Assembly: GCA_941918925.1 (NCBI GenBank)
Contig: OW799234.1
Span: 73,610,043-73,674,042 of the forward strand
Reading direction: 5' to 3'
Length of the DNA stretch: 64,000 bases
DNA from: Phyto melanocephala
Lineage: Eukaryota > Arthropoda > Insecta > Diptera > Rhinophoridae
Shown here: positions 54,416 to 64,000 of the stretch, piece after piece
Position numbering within the stretch: the stretch's first letter is position 1
Layout: every line of letters starts with the position of its first letter
Made by a program: the position numbers and the translations under genes
Notes under the pieces: generated by a model
The model's database searches: none
What the model saw: the letters and a program-made list of their open reading frames with translations, nothing else
Told to the model about the DNA's origin: nothing

Positions 54416-55260
54416 GGGCATTTTCTGGGTTTTGTCATTATTATCATAAAATTGTAAATATTAATTAACAACACTGATCTGGGGATCAATTCTCGTTCTG
54501 TGAAAATGTGAAATGAAAATATGTTTGTATAGCAAAGGGTATTTGTATTTTAGGTGTTATAGTACCTTGGGTATGTAAAAAAAAACTGTTGACTTTGTAT
54601 AGAAGGTGCCACGCCTTCTTAAAATTTTACTTTGGAAATACATAACAAAAATCGATCCGATTCGTTCTTTGGTGAGGCACTAAGCAACGCATACAATAAA
54701 AATTTTTATTTGTACAATTTTATGGAGTAGATTTTTTACATTCGTTCGTCATTTATGAGGTTTTCGTGTTCTCTTTTTAAAATTTAAAATGGTTATACTA
54801 CATTCGCACCTATGGGTAAGTACTGAAAGAACTAAATGCTTTCACTTTTTTATTAAAAATATCCGTAGGTATATTGTGAAATGTTGGCTTAAAAGTGATC
54901 TCTCCATAATTTCTAAAAAATACAGAATTTTTTATTAAAATATTTATCAAAAATTTTTAATAAAACCTTTGCATTTGCAACTTATTAGGAAGCTTCTAGA
55001 AATACAAAATTTATCAACTACGTATAAATAGAAACCATTTTGTAGAAAAAAAGTTTATTGTCTGTTATTAATTTAATTTCTTCTTGTATTCTATGTCCAC
55101 ATAAATACATGGCAGCCTGTGACCATTCATTTTTACTCATATCCATTTGCTACAAACTTTTGCAATACAGTTAGCAGCTTTTCAAATGACCTTCAGTTAC
55201 AAAAAAAATAAAAAAAATAGTAAAAACTAAAAAATGTTTTCATTTTTAATATAAATAATA
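54416..55260. other. AT-rich stretch, nothing recognised
   Basis: No supported feature. Confidence 0.4.
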
Positions 55261-55500
55261 AAGTTTTTTTTAAAATTGTTTTTTTTTACAAGATGTATAT
55301 TCAAGTGCTTTAACGAGTATTAAAAGCGTTTAAGAAACAAGTTTTGGAAATTGTTTTTGTTTCAATTGTTTAAGAAAGTTTTTTAAAGTTGTTTTGTTAC
55401 CAAATGTATATTTAAGTCCTTTAAAGAGCATTTAAAAAAATTACCTTTCAGCAGCGTTTAAGAAATAACTATCGAACATTTCTTTATTTCAATTGCTTGG
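55261..55500. repeat. Imperfect tandem duplication of about 115-120 bp
   Basis: AAGTTTTTTTTAAAATTGTT...GATGTATATTCAAGTGCTTT...GCGTTTAAGAAA and AAGTTTTTTAAAGTTGTTTT...AATGTATATTTAAGTCCTTT...GCGTTTAAGAAA repeat the same order of blocks with moderate divergence. Confidence 0.55.
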
Positions 55501-55724
55501 AAATGTAATGCACTTTAGGGAGCAAACGAAAAGATTGTTTTTCCACGAAATCTATATCTTTTGTCATTTTTATAAGACGTTAAAGAAACAACAAAAACAT
55601 GTTAAAGTGGTCTTAGTAAATCCTAAAAGCTTGACAAAAAAACTAGATAACTTTTACTTAAATAAATATTTTATATTTCATGTGAGTTTTTAACGAACAA
55701 AAATAAAAATGCTATGCAAAGCAT

Positions 55725-56095
55725 AATCATACAGGTATTTGCAACGGCGAATTATTACAACAAAGCAACTTTTTAAGGGGTGTTTTCTGTCAAGGCCACT
55801 TTGTATATCAGAGATGGAAAAGTTGTTATGTTAGGTTTAATTTAATAAAATTTTAATAAAAAAAGGTTAAATATTTGTGAAACACATTATAAATTATGCA
55901 ATAGCAACAAATATACATAGATTTGCTAAATTGCTTAGAAAAAAAAACAATTAAGTTAAATGTTTAAAACCGAAACCAAAATCTCATTTTCCATCCCTGC
56001 ATTAATAAATGAAATCAAAGCGAATTCAGAAATTTTTTACAAAATGTTTCCCTATCATCCGATAATTTCACCTGTTTGAATTCGCCTTGATGCTA
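55725..56095 (-). repeat. Dispersed about 350-bp repeat with a palindromic core, copy 2
   Basis: Inverted relative to 46741-47092. The core (55808-56006) is bounded by CAGAGATGGAAAA and TTTCCATCCCTG. The outer flanks match (GCAACGGCGAATT, AAGCAACTTTTTAAGGGGTG and GTCAAGGCC on one side; GAATTCGCCTTGATG on the other). Confidence 0.7.
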
Positions 56096-56269
56096 TGAAT
56101 ATTAATGGTTGACTGGATAAGCAGTGAGTGCTTTTTTGCATTTTTTTTGCATATTTGCCAGAGTTATAGTTATTTTCTTTAATAATAAGAGTGATAACAC
56201 TGGTTTTCTTGTATGAAGTTTTGTAACGGCTTATATTTGCATTTGTTTGGTTTTAAATGAAACACTTTA

Positions 56270-56381
56270 GGCGTTATGCATAATAACAAACTGCTTTTAA
56301 CTATTTTAATAGGAAAATTTCCATAAGCAAAATATAGCAGCTCGTTAGTAAGCACACAGTTTGTTGTTATGCATAACGCCC
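56270..56381. mobile_element. Short MITE with GGCGTTATGCATAA ends
   Basis: GGCGTTATGCATAATAACAA (56270) and the complement of the right end GGCGTTATGCATAACAACAA, both followed by ACTG, are inverted repeats 24 bp long enclosing about 60 bp. TTTA/TAAA-like flanks lie on both sides. Confidence 0.8.
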
Positions 56382-56762
56382 TTAAAATATAATTGAATAT
56401 CGAAATATTATTATGACTTATTTACTTCTGAAACACAATTTTGCTGAAATCATGATCTGAATACGCTATTGTCCATTAGCTATCTCTTAAATTGCGAAAT
56501 ATTTGAACTTATAAGCTTTATACTAAAGCTGGCTTAGCGACGAAGATTTATTTATTTTTTTACAGTAATTTCTTCAGCAAAACATTTGCCTTAATAAGTA
56601 GAAATCTTATGTCGTTATAATCAAAAATAGTTTACAATAAAAGGATGCAAATATAAACAAAATAAAATCGATATGCAAAAGGTTACAATTATAACTATTA
56701 AATAATACCAAACTACTATAATATAACTTAATACAGATAACAAAAAAAATAAAACTAATACT
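56382..56762. other. AT-rich stretch, nothing recognised
   Basis: No supported feature. Confidence 0.4.
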
Positions 56763-56966
56763 AACAAGTAAGAGTGCTATATTCGGTCGTGCCGAATCTT
56801 ATATACCCTTCACAACGTGTAGTCATATGAAACACGTACATACATATAAAAAACATCCTATTGTAAAATTATAAATTTACGTATGCATGTTAAAAAAAAT
56901 TTTAAAAATAAACAAAAACATTAAAAAAATTAAAAAAAAATAAAAAAATAATAAAAATAATAATAT
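56763..56966 (-). mobile_element. DINE-1-like Helentron, copy D (3' end only)
   Basis: AACAAGTAAGAGTGCTATAT, hairpin ATTCGGTCGTGCCGAAT, CTTATATACCCTTCAC, then CATCCTATTGTAAAATTATA and an A-rich tract. It breaks at about 56966 into LINE sequence. Confidence 0.8.
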
Positions 56967-57160
56967 TTTATGATCTGACCAGGTAAGGGTGTTAGTAAAA
57001 ATAAGACCAAGATTTTTTGCTTTCTTGACGAATTCGATTTTTTGGTTGTTAACGTGAAACACAGTTAAGTAGTTTAATTTGGCTGTAACTTCCACAATAT
57101 TTTGTTTTTTTGTCACTTATGTACAATTGGACGTCATCAGTCACTATTGTTAACTTGACA
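56960..57160 (-). pseudogene. LINE reverse transcriptase fragment
   Basis: On the minus strand VKLTIVTDDVQLYISDKK (about 57160-57105) matches the catalytic YADDVQLY box of jockey-like LINE reverse transcriptases. Here the Tyr-Ala is Val-Thr while both Asp residues are kept. After an internal deletion the adjacent frame reads VNNQKIEFVKKAKNLGLIFT and NTLTWSDH, the block downstream of the box. The 79-codon frame at 56877-57116 joins this to the A-rich Helentron tract. Non-functional. Confidence 0.8.
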
Positions 57161-57587
57161 TAATCCAAAAACAAACAAAACTAAGTTCAGAGATCTGATA
57201 TCATACGATGTAGGCGGTAAGTTGACCGGACTTTGCTCGCTATTTGTGCCTTAGCTCAGAGTTGCTTAAAACAAATGTCGCCGATTTAATTTCAAGTCAC
57301 AAAAATAAAGTTTTTTTATTGCGGTAGTTATCACCATTGACGGTTATGAACCATCAAGCCAAATTTTCAAAGAAATATATATCAAACCAAACAATGAATT
57401 TTTGTAGATTTAACGATATTTTGAACATATTTTCGACTTGCTCATTGGCCGAAATTTAGAAATTCGTCGCTAAAACAGCTGATCTTTATTGTGCTAAGCA
57501 GATTCAGTTTTGGATTTAATTTTTAAACAAGTTAAATATTTTCGACCATAGAATTCCTTTTTCAAATATAGGCTTTGCACGCAATAT
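57161..57587. other. Stretch with nothing recognised
   Basis: No supported feature. Confidence 0.4.
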
Positions 57588-58320
57588 TCTTATACCCTTC
57601 ACGGAGAGTGTAAGGGTATATATAGGTTTGTCGTTCCTTGTGAAATTATTACTCCATAAAATAAAGGTATATTTTCTAAAAGCCTTTAAATAGGGGATTC
57701 AATTGAGCATTGTCCGTGTGTGCGTGTGTATGTTGAAATCAGTTTTTCGAAACTCCCTGACATTGCCAAGACCCGAGAGTGCTATCAAAATATTATAAAT
57801 ATACAGTAGCAGAATAGTATTAAAAATTAACGCAATCGCCTTATAAATTTTTTTCACAGTGAGTGTAAGCGTATATATAGGTCAGTCTGTCCTTTTGTCC
57901 GTCTGTCCGTATGTATGTTGAAATCAACTTTTTGAAGTCCAAGACTTTTCTAAGACCCGTGTAAGGTACCAAAATATCAGAAATATTCGGGAGCAGATCG
58001 GTGTCGAGAATTAGAAAAATCGCTTTATAAACAACTGAGATATGATGAAAAAACCTAGACCACCTCGTCTTTTCACACCAATACATACTAGATGAACGTA
58101 GGTTCGAATCCCAGTTAAGACAACAAAAATTTTTTTTTGTTTTTTATTCTTTTATTTATTTTTCTTATTTTTTTTTAATACATACATAAACTCAATTAAT
58201 AATTTTAAAATGGGATGTTTTTAAGCGGATAAAGTCATTAAAAAAATTTATATTAATGAGATGAATGGTGATACAATTGTTATCGCATGACTACACATTT
58301 TGAAGGGTATTTAAGATTCG
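57588..58320 (+). mobile_element. DINE-1-like Helentron, copy E, with duplicated 5' module
   Basis: The 5' part TATACCCTTCACGGAGAGTG...GGGTATATATAGG...GTCCGTGTGTGCG...TATGTTGAAATCA occurs at 57591-57770. It occurs again at 57853-57930 (CACAGTGAGTGTAAGCGTAT, ATATAGGTCAGTCTGTCC). The frame block, CCCAGTTAAG and a T-rich tract follow in the order of copy A. It ends AAGGGTATTTAAGATTCGG at 58320 with the hairpin cut in half. Confidence 0.72.
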
Positions 58321-58790
58321 GTTTTTTCTTATTTTTACCACAAAAATTAAAATTTTTCAAACCTAGGATAATTTATGGACACACTCTAGAGATATTCTTA
58401 AAAATTTTTTCAGTTTCTATACCACTGAGAGAGTCAATATTGGTATCAATGAAAGGGCTTGACCAGTAAATTACAGTTAATTATGAAAATGTATCGTCTT
58501 CGATTAAATGGGAAATATATTAGTGAAATATAGTAGTTACGGCTTTGTTCCTTTTAACACCCACAATATTAGTATCAATTGAAATACTTGACCATTACAA
58601 TGTAGTAAACTATTAAAAAAGTGTAAGATCCAAGATGGCGTCTGAAACAAAATGGCGGAACAAATTTTTTTAACCGCAACAATATGGATATCAAATAAAA
58701 GGGCTTGACTAGTAGATCCCAGTTTATTATGTAAAAATTCAAAATAAAAGATGGCGTCAAAAATAATAAATATAAAATGAAGGCTATGCT
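58321..58790 (+). mobile_element. Helentron-like repeat, family II, copy 3 (fragment)
   Basis: GGTATCAATGAAAGGGCTTG, AAGATCCAAGATGGCGTC and GGATATCAAATAAAAGGG are complements of landmarks at 27430-27640. It is joined directly to the broken end of Helentron copy E. Confidence 0.4.
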
Positions 58791-59685
58791 ACTATGTGAT
58801 CATTATACTTATGTACATGAAGGGAATTATCAGAATCAAACTGTCGAATAAAGCACTTTTACAGACCAACCTAAACAAAGGCAGCTGGCGTTGCATAAAA
58901 TTCCAGTTAGCAGTGAGATATGGTGACAAACCTAAACAAGAGCGTCAACGTTGTGTAATGAAGAATATTGTCCTCTTATGTTTTTTAATAAAACTCACTA
59001 AATATACATAAAATCGCTAGAACCTGAAAATAGCTAATATGGCATTACATTTCAACTATTACAATAGTAGAAAAACAACAACAGTTGTTGCCGCGGTACA
59101 CAGTGGGATTTTTTGTGCAATAAGTAATTATTTCGACACATACAATTTAAGAATGTAATGATGCAGTTTTGTAAAAAATTGATACAGTATGAAGAATCCA
59201 TAAATTGTATCCCAAAAAAACGTTTATTTGTCTTTGAAATAATGAAGTAAAGTCACATGTAAATTTTGGTACAAAATATTGAAAACTGTTTACGCACTTC
59301 TATAGTGTTTGTACGTAAGATAATTTTATTGCTCTGATTTAAATAGTGTTTTTTTTTCAAATATAGCCTTTTCTGTGTATTTAAAAAGAATATATAAAGT
59401 TCGCTCATATGGTTTAAAATATATGATAGAATAAAATTTGTTCTATAATGTGCCGTGATTGAAAACTTCCTTGGAAAAAAGGTTGCTCGGTCGTACTAGG
59501 TGCTCCCGCTATAATAAAATGAAAGGTAAGACTCCATGCTATCAATTAAATAATTTATAATCTTTCATAAAATTATTAAATTTGTCTCCAAATTCTTTAA
59601 ATTTTTAATGTCATTTTTAATTTTCATCTAATTAGTTTTGGTAAAGAAACAAAAAGTTGTGGGAAAAAATATAATATGGGTTATA
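58791..59685. other. AT-rich stretch, nothing recognised
   Basis: The 71-codon frame at 58796-59011 has no recognisable domain. Confidence 0.4.
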
Positions 59686-60118
59686 TGGGCGGTGAGTGGT
59701 GGGCGTTAATTGAGATAATAAAGGCTCTTTGCCAAATTTCATAAACTTTGGGCCAAAAATAAATTTTGGGTTCTATGGGCGGTGGGTAGAGGGCGTGGCC
59801 GATTTTAATGAAACTTTTTATTTTTCTTAATTAAGCAAACGAAAGGCTGTGTGCCAAATTTCATAAACTTTGGGCCAAAAATAAATTTTGGGTTCTATGG
59901 GCGGTGGGTAGAGGGCGTGGCCAATTTTGATGAAACTTTTTATTTTTCTTAATTAAGCAAACGAAAGGCTGTGTGCCAAATTTCATAAACTTTGGGCCAA
60001 AAATAAATTTTGGGTTCTATGGGCGGTGGGTAGAGGGCGTGGCCAATTTTGATGAAACTTTTTATTTTTCTTAATTAAGCAGACGAAAGGCTGTGTGCTA
60101 AATTTCAACATTCTACGA
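59686..60118 (+). repeat. 122-bp tandem repeat, about 3.5 units
   Basis: TTTGGGCCAAAAATAAATTT recurs with its GGCC at 59751, 59873 and 59995, exactly 122 bp apart. Each unit contains ATGGGCGGTGGGTAGAGGGC then GTGGCC and TTCTTAATTAAGCAAACGAA. Units 2 and 3 are almost identical; unit 1 is slightly diverged and a partial unit precedes it. Confidence 0.92.
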
Positions 60119-60760
60119 GCACTGCTTATATTTTTTGCCAGACATTGTATGAAGAAATCCCTCTGTGCGGTATTTTAATTTATTTCATACAAGTTGTATA
60201 AACATGAGAGTTTTTGACAACCAAAAAACACTTGCCGCTCATGTTTGGCTGTGAGTCGTGATTCAGCTCTGGTCGGGTCAAGAGCTCGCGCGTTTTTGCC
60301 ATTATCATTTAATGGCAATCAGGTTGTCCCTTTTTATCTGACTTCGAGAGTTTTGCGTCTCACTTTCGCAAGGTTAACTGTGTGGCGTCGCGTAACTGTG
60401 TTTTGGATACAGTTTCCAGACTACTCTACAGTTAACCGCGTGTTTTCGTTTTAATTGGAGGAGTACCAAATAAACACATTTTGCTTGTGACTGGAGGAGT
60501 ACCATATAAACTCAAGAACCATTCGACTGAAGGAGTTCCATAAAACTCAGCGGTAATTATTGTTCAGACGTCTCCGACTTCCTAAACAATGGTATAGGTC
60601 GACCTGTGGTACCTGAACCAAAGTTTTATAGCTGGAGGAGAACCATTAAACTCAATTTTTACTTATTGTTCGAGTATCTCCAACTTACTATACAAAGGTA
60701 TAGGTCGACTTGCGGAGCCTGAATCAACATAAGACTTACTAAATCACAAGTAATAAATCT
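60119..60760 (+). mobile_element. LTR-like dispersed repeat, copy 2, with GGAGGAGTACC repeats
   Basis: TTCAGCTCTGGTCGGGTCAA, GGCAATCAGG, CTTCGAGAGTTTTGCGTCTC and the GGTATAGGTCG end match 52310-52640. TGGAGGAGTACCAAATAAAC-type units follow at 60455, 60491, 60527 and 60632. A GTCTCCGACTTCCTAAACAA block with GGTATAGGTCGACCT is present twice (about 60570 and 60675). Possibly an LTR plus leader; no protein-coding part is present. The 69-codon frame at 60245-60454 is inside it. Confidence 0.45.
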
Positions 60761-61497
60761 TGTGCACAGTAAGTCGCACTACAAACACTTTTGGAGGGAT
60801 AACCTGGCAATATGCTTATGCAGCCAACCAATTTTATTAATTTAAAAAAAAAAATGTTTAGCTGTTACTTGTTCAACTTTAATGTGACATTATTACAGAT
60901 GAGTAGTTTTTATCTACAAAAATGAAGTCAAAAATAATTTATTACTTATGGTCTTATGAAAGTAATAAAAAATAAATAAAATTAAATTAATAAAAACCAT
61001 GAATATAAATTTGTGCATGCATTAAAATAGCTGATAGCAGATTTCTATAGTCCATCCATCCATTTAACTATTAAATGGCACCAAAAAATAAACAAGATAT
61101 TCATTCCACCCACTTATCTTTAGTTATTAGAAAACCTACTTATCGAAAACTAGTTAATAATAGTGTGCAAATTCCTAGCTAGGTTACAAATTATTCAAAT
61201 AATTCAACTTTTTAAACGAATATAATAGAAATTATCATAAATTTATCATAATATTAAACTCGCATAAAAGATTCAGTTATAAAAATATTCTACTAGAAGA
61301 TTTGAAAAAGGCATATAGAAAATAATCATAAAACATTTTAGCCATTACAGCATTCAAGGACTTGGTTACTAAACACTGAAACTAAAACTTTGTCCATATA
61401 ATATTAATTGTATGTGTGTTGCCTCAAAGTAAACCAGCAAACATTAAGACGTCACAACGATTTTTCACACTTTTCGATTAAAAGAAAAATGTTTGTA
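60761..61497. other. AT-rich stretch, nothing recognised
   Basis: No supported feature. Confidence 0.4.
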
Positions 61498-62728
61498 CAG
61501 GGTGCGGTTAAAGTAACTAAATGAATTGCTTTTGAATATTTATTGAATGGAATGAAAAAAAAACAAAAAATTGAATGATAAAAATAAAGTTTATTTCATG
61601 TTATTTATTTACATTAATTATGAAAAATAATGTCAGCTAAATGAGAACCGTTTTTCTGATGCACAAATGTATGTATAGCATTTTCCATAACAGTGTTGAG
61701 TGTTTCCGGTTGTCTTAAATGTTGTCCTTTAGTTAGTGCAAAGTTTAGTGCTTGTTCGTATAACGTTGTCTTTGAGAGAGCTTCATAAACAACAAAAAAT
61801 TCTGGTGCAATCAAATCAAGCGATTGTTGTGTCCTATTTAAATCGCCGTTTTTAGAAAATATTCGATTTGGAAATTGTTGTTTCAATAACATCATTGTTA
61901 CACGAGTTGTATGGGTTGTTGCACCCTCCCATTGAAACTATAAGTTGGCATTTGGTGGCAAAAAAACCTTTTTGAAGCATTACTTTTTTAAGTTGTCCAT
62001 TTATTATTTGACTTACAACTTGATCGTTTAAAAAAAAATTAAAAAAGATAAATCACAATTTTTTTGGCGGATTGCCACACCATACAGTAACACGCACTAA
62101 GTGTAAAAATTTTTTATGAAACTTTTTGCGATTTTGTGATCCTCCAAATCTATTGATTTGTTAATTAACGAAACCGTTTAAGAAAAATGCATTTCGTAGG
62201 GCGTTTTTTTGTAATCAACGTGAGTTATAACTGCTGTAGCGCATTCCAAGCGCAATGCGAATTCCTTAGGATTCAGTTTTTGAAATAGTTCGATTTTATA
62301 AGGAAAGAGGTGCAATTCGTGCTTAAAAATTCGCCGAAGATTAGGATCAGGAAGCTGTATCCCGTTGATGTCTCCGAATTTTATGCGAGGCTCTGTCTCG
62401 CCACATCGATTAGTTTTTAAGTTCGAGGTCTGCTGGTACATCTTTAATCTCCGACAGTCACAAACTAAGCAAAATTTGCTACCAGCAAAAGAATAATTAG
62501 ACCCGTTGAAGCAGTTTTTACACCATAAAATCTTCTGTGTGCACGCTGCGTATTGATTATCGATCGATTGAACAATCTTAGTTCTTTGCGCAATCGTATT
62601 GCGTTCCATTTTTATTTATTCTCACAAGTTTAATTCTGGAAACAAAAAAAAATAAATGAATGTTTATGTACAAGCAAATAAGTTAAATTTATTTTTTTAA
62701 ATCGTGTAGTTCCTTTGGCCACACTCTG
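61498..62728 (-). mobile_element. Full-length but decayed DD41D mariner-like element
   Basis: The left end CAGGGTGCGGTTAAAGTAAC (TA at 61496-61497) and the complement of the right end CAGAGTGTGGCCAAAGGAAC are terminal repeats; the right flank is TT, probably a mutated TA. Its length of 1231 bp is that of an autonomous element. It carries a complete-length but broken transposase gene. Confidence 0.85.
61614..62609 (-). pseudogene. DD41D transposase, full length, disabled
   Basis: Minus strand. It starts MERNTIAQRTKIVQS (62609). The N-terminal frame runs to 62178 with RRIFKHELHLFPYKIELFQK and LNPKEFALRLE. A frameshifted middle (about 62160-62080) shows INKSIDLEDH-like sequence and LVRVTVWCGN. 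The C-terminal frame (61895-61614) reads FPNRIFSKNGDLNRTQQSLD, LIAPEFFVVYEAL, RQPETLNTVMENAIHTF and ends HLADIIFHN. In the final catalytic position SPDLTAPD has become SLDLIAPE, and the segment with the QQD Asp (about 61900-61960) is frameshifted. Non-functional; lineage distinct from 28437-29116. Confidence 0.85.
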
Positions 62729-63760
62729 TTTTACCTAGTAGAAAAAAAATATAGACGTGGCAAAGGAGTTATAAATAGATGCAGGAGTATTTATATACAT
62801 ATAATACTTTTCCGTTCTCAAAAAGAAAACTATTAATTTTTTAGCAGCTAAATTGAAAGATGCTCAATATAAACTGGAATTAAAATCACTATGTTTACTG
62901 GGTATGTGTAATTTTTAGTTTGCATCTATTTATGAATGTAACGGGATGTGTGTGTGTGTGTATATGTGTATTCGTTTATAGATATAAAGATATTTACAAT
63001 GTGATAAGTAAAATTGAAACCATAACTAAAATTTCATTAATGCTACGCATGCATATGCATGCCGCATTCCACGGACATGTCAAACCAAATGAATTACGTA
63101 TTGCAAAAACATACATACTTATAGTTAAATACAGTGAGTGTGGAATATGTACAATTAAAATATGAAATATGTATAATTAATTTTTTTCATTTTTAGCATT
63201 TTTTATTTTTTACTAATTTTAGGTTTCTAATTTCAAATCTAATCTCCGTTTTTCTCCATCAGCTCGCACTTTTAAGTTAAATGAACTAATTTTTCTCAGA
63301 AATTAAAAGTTTAAGCTATTATAACTTTACACCTCACGCAAATTTAGTGTTACAAATCGCTAAATATATAGCAGTTAAATAAATATATGTACATCAGTGC
63401 TGTTGCACAGTAGAATTTAAAAAAAATAAATATAATCAAAAGTTGTAAGTTGACTTGAACGAAATATGGCTCGTTTTGTTCGGAACATATTTGCCTAACG
63501 CGATTTTTGTCGTTCTATATTTTTTTAAGAAGTTTTATAAAATTAAAAATGTTGAAATTTTGTTTAAAAACACATTTTTCTGCCACAACTTCCCCGATAT
63601 CTTTAAAAATACTGGGCAAATTTAAAACCAATGTAAGCACGACTTAAAGATAATATTGTTGATGAGTAGAGTAAATCGTTTTCAAGTTATTTCAATACGT
63701 GTAGTGAAAGTGCCTTAATTTTGAACATAACGTTATATCGCGAAGAGTAGACCTTATAGA
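62729..63760. other. AT-rich stretch, one (GT)n tract, nothing coding recognised
   Basis: GTGTGTGTGTGTGT near 62947-62961. The 81-codon frame at 62920-63165 begins across this tract and has no domain. Confidence 0.4.
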
Positions 63761-64000
63761 AAACAAGTAAGAGCGCTATATTCGGCCGTGCCGAATCTTA
63801 TATACCCTTCACAACGTGTAGTCATGTATGACAGTAGTTTGTATCACCATTCATCCCATATGAAATACGTACATACATATAAAAAACACACATATAGAAC
63901 AACATCCCATTGTAAAATTATAAATTTACGTCTGTATGTTAAAAAAACAAAAATAAAAAAAAAATAAAAAAAAATTTTTAAAAAATATTAAAAAAAAAAT
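63761..64000 (-). mobile_element. DINE-1-like Helentron, copy F, cut by the window edge
   Basis: AAACAAGTAAGAGCGCTATA, perfect hairpin ATTCGGC-CGT-GCCGAAT, CTTATATACCCTTCACAACG, CATTCATCCCATATGAAATA, CATCCCATTGTAAAATTATA, then the A-rich tract running off the end. This is the best preserved 3' end of the family in the window. Confidence 0.88.

Noticed and set aside
1..64000. CRISPR arrays, operons, bacterial promoters or terminators
   Set aside because: The sequence is clearly eukaryotic: introns, eukaryotic transposons and SINE/LINE features; no short spaced palindromic repeats with unique spacers.

Overview
The window looks like non-coding, repeat-dominated nuclear DNA of a higher (schizophoran) fly. 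It is very AT-rich and has no bacterial-style gene packing. Its repeats are typical of Diptera: DINE-1-like Helentrons ending in a CGGC...GCCG hairpin plus CTTGTT, Helitrons with 5'-TC and hairpin-CTAG ends, many mariner/Tc1 relatives, hAT, PIF/Harbinger and Transib-like DNA elements, and jockey/I-type LINE fragments. The species cannot be fixed from the sequence alone.

Layout. 1-210 is an open frame entering from the left edge, possibly the last exon of a gene. 1.2-1.9 kb is a decayed mariner. 3.37-6.75 kb is a Helitron carrying an internal 118-bp minisatellite with a higher-order AAB pattern. 8.2-8.6 kb holds a spliced-looking coding remnant. 9.3-10.4 kb is a PIF/Harbinger-like element with a Helitron nested in it. 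11-13.4 kb has a possible pogo end, a MITE and a mariner corpse. 14.1-15.2 kb has a LINE tail and a SAMD3-like exon. 16.8-19.6 kb has a BED-finger hAT scrap, a Transib-like element with RSS-like ends and a MITE. 20.5-22.1 kb has a Helitron 5' end and two internally deleted DD41D elements. 23.6-25.6 kb is a six-exon SAMD3-like pseudogene on the minus strand with a near-perfect hairpin in its first intron. 27-36.5 kb is a dense nest of Helentron-like repeats, DD41D and DD37E elements, hAT and LINE. 38.7-41.4 kb holds two sister hAT-type elements with exact 8-bp target duplications; each carries a small three-exon gene, intact in the second copy. 42.2-42.9 kb is a Helitron remnant with the end of its helicase. 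44.3-49.1 kb has a Helentron, a two-exon unknown coding remnant, a foldback element and a LINE RNase H/C-terminal fragment. 50.3-50.5 kb is a tRNA-derived SINE. 51.7-64 kb has further Helentrons, LTR-like repeats, a 122-bp tandem array and a decayed full-length DD41D element.

No intact host gene is visible. The recognisable coding capacity belongs almost entirely to broken transposable elements. The intact exceptions are the 72-residue spliced frame inside the second hAT-type element and, less certainly, a spliced frame near 45.1-45.5 kb. Many ORFs of 60-100 codons here are chance frames in AT-rich or low-complexity DNA and are not annotated. Stretches described as empty were read by eye only; old diverged repeats may be missed.
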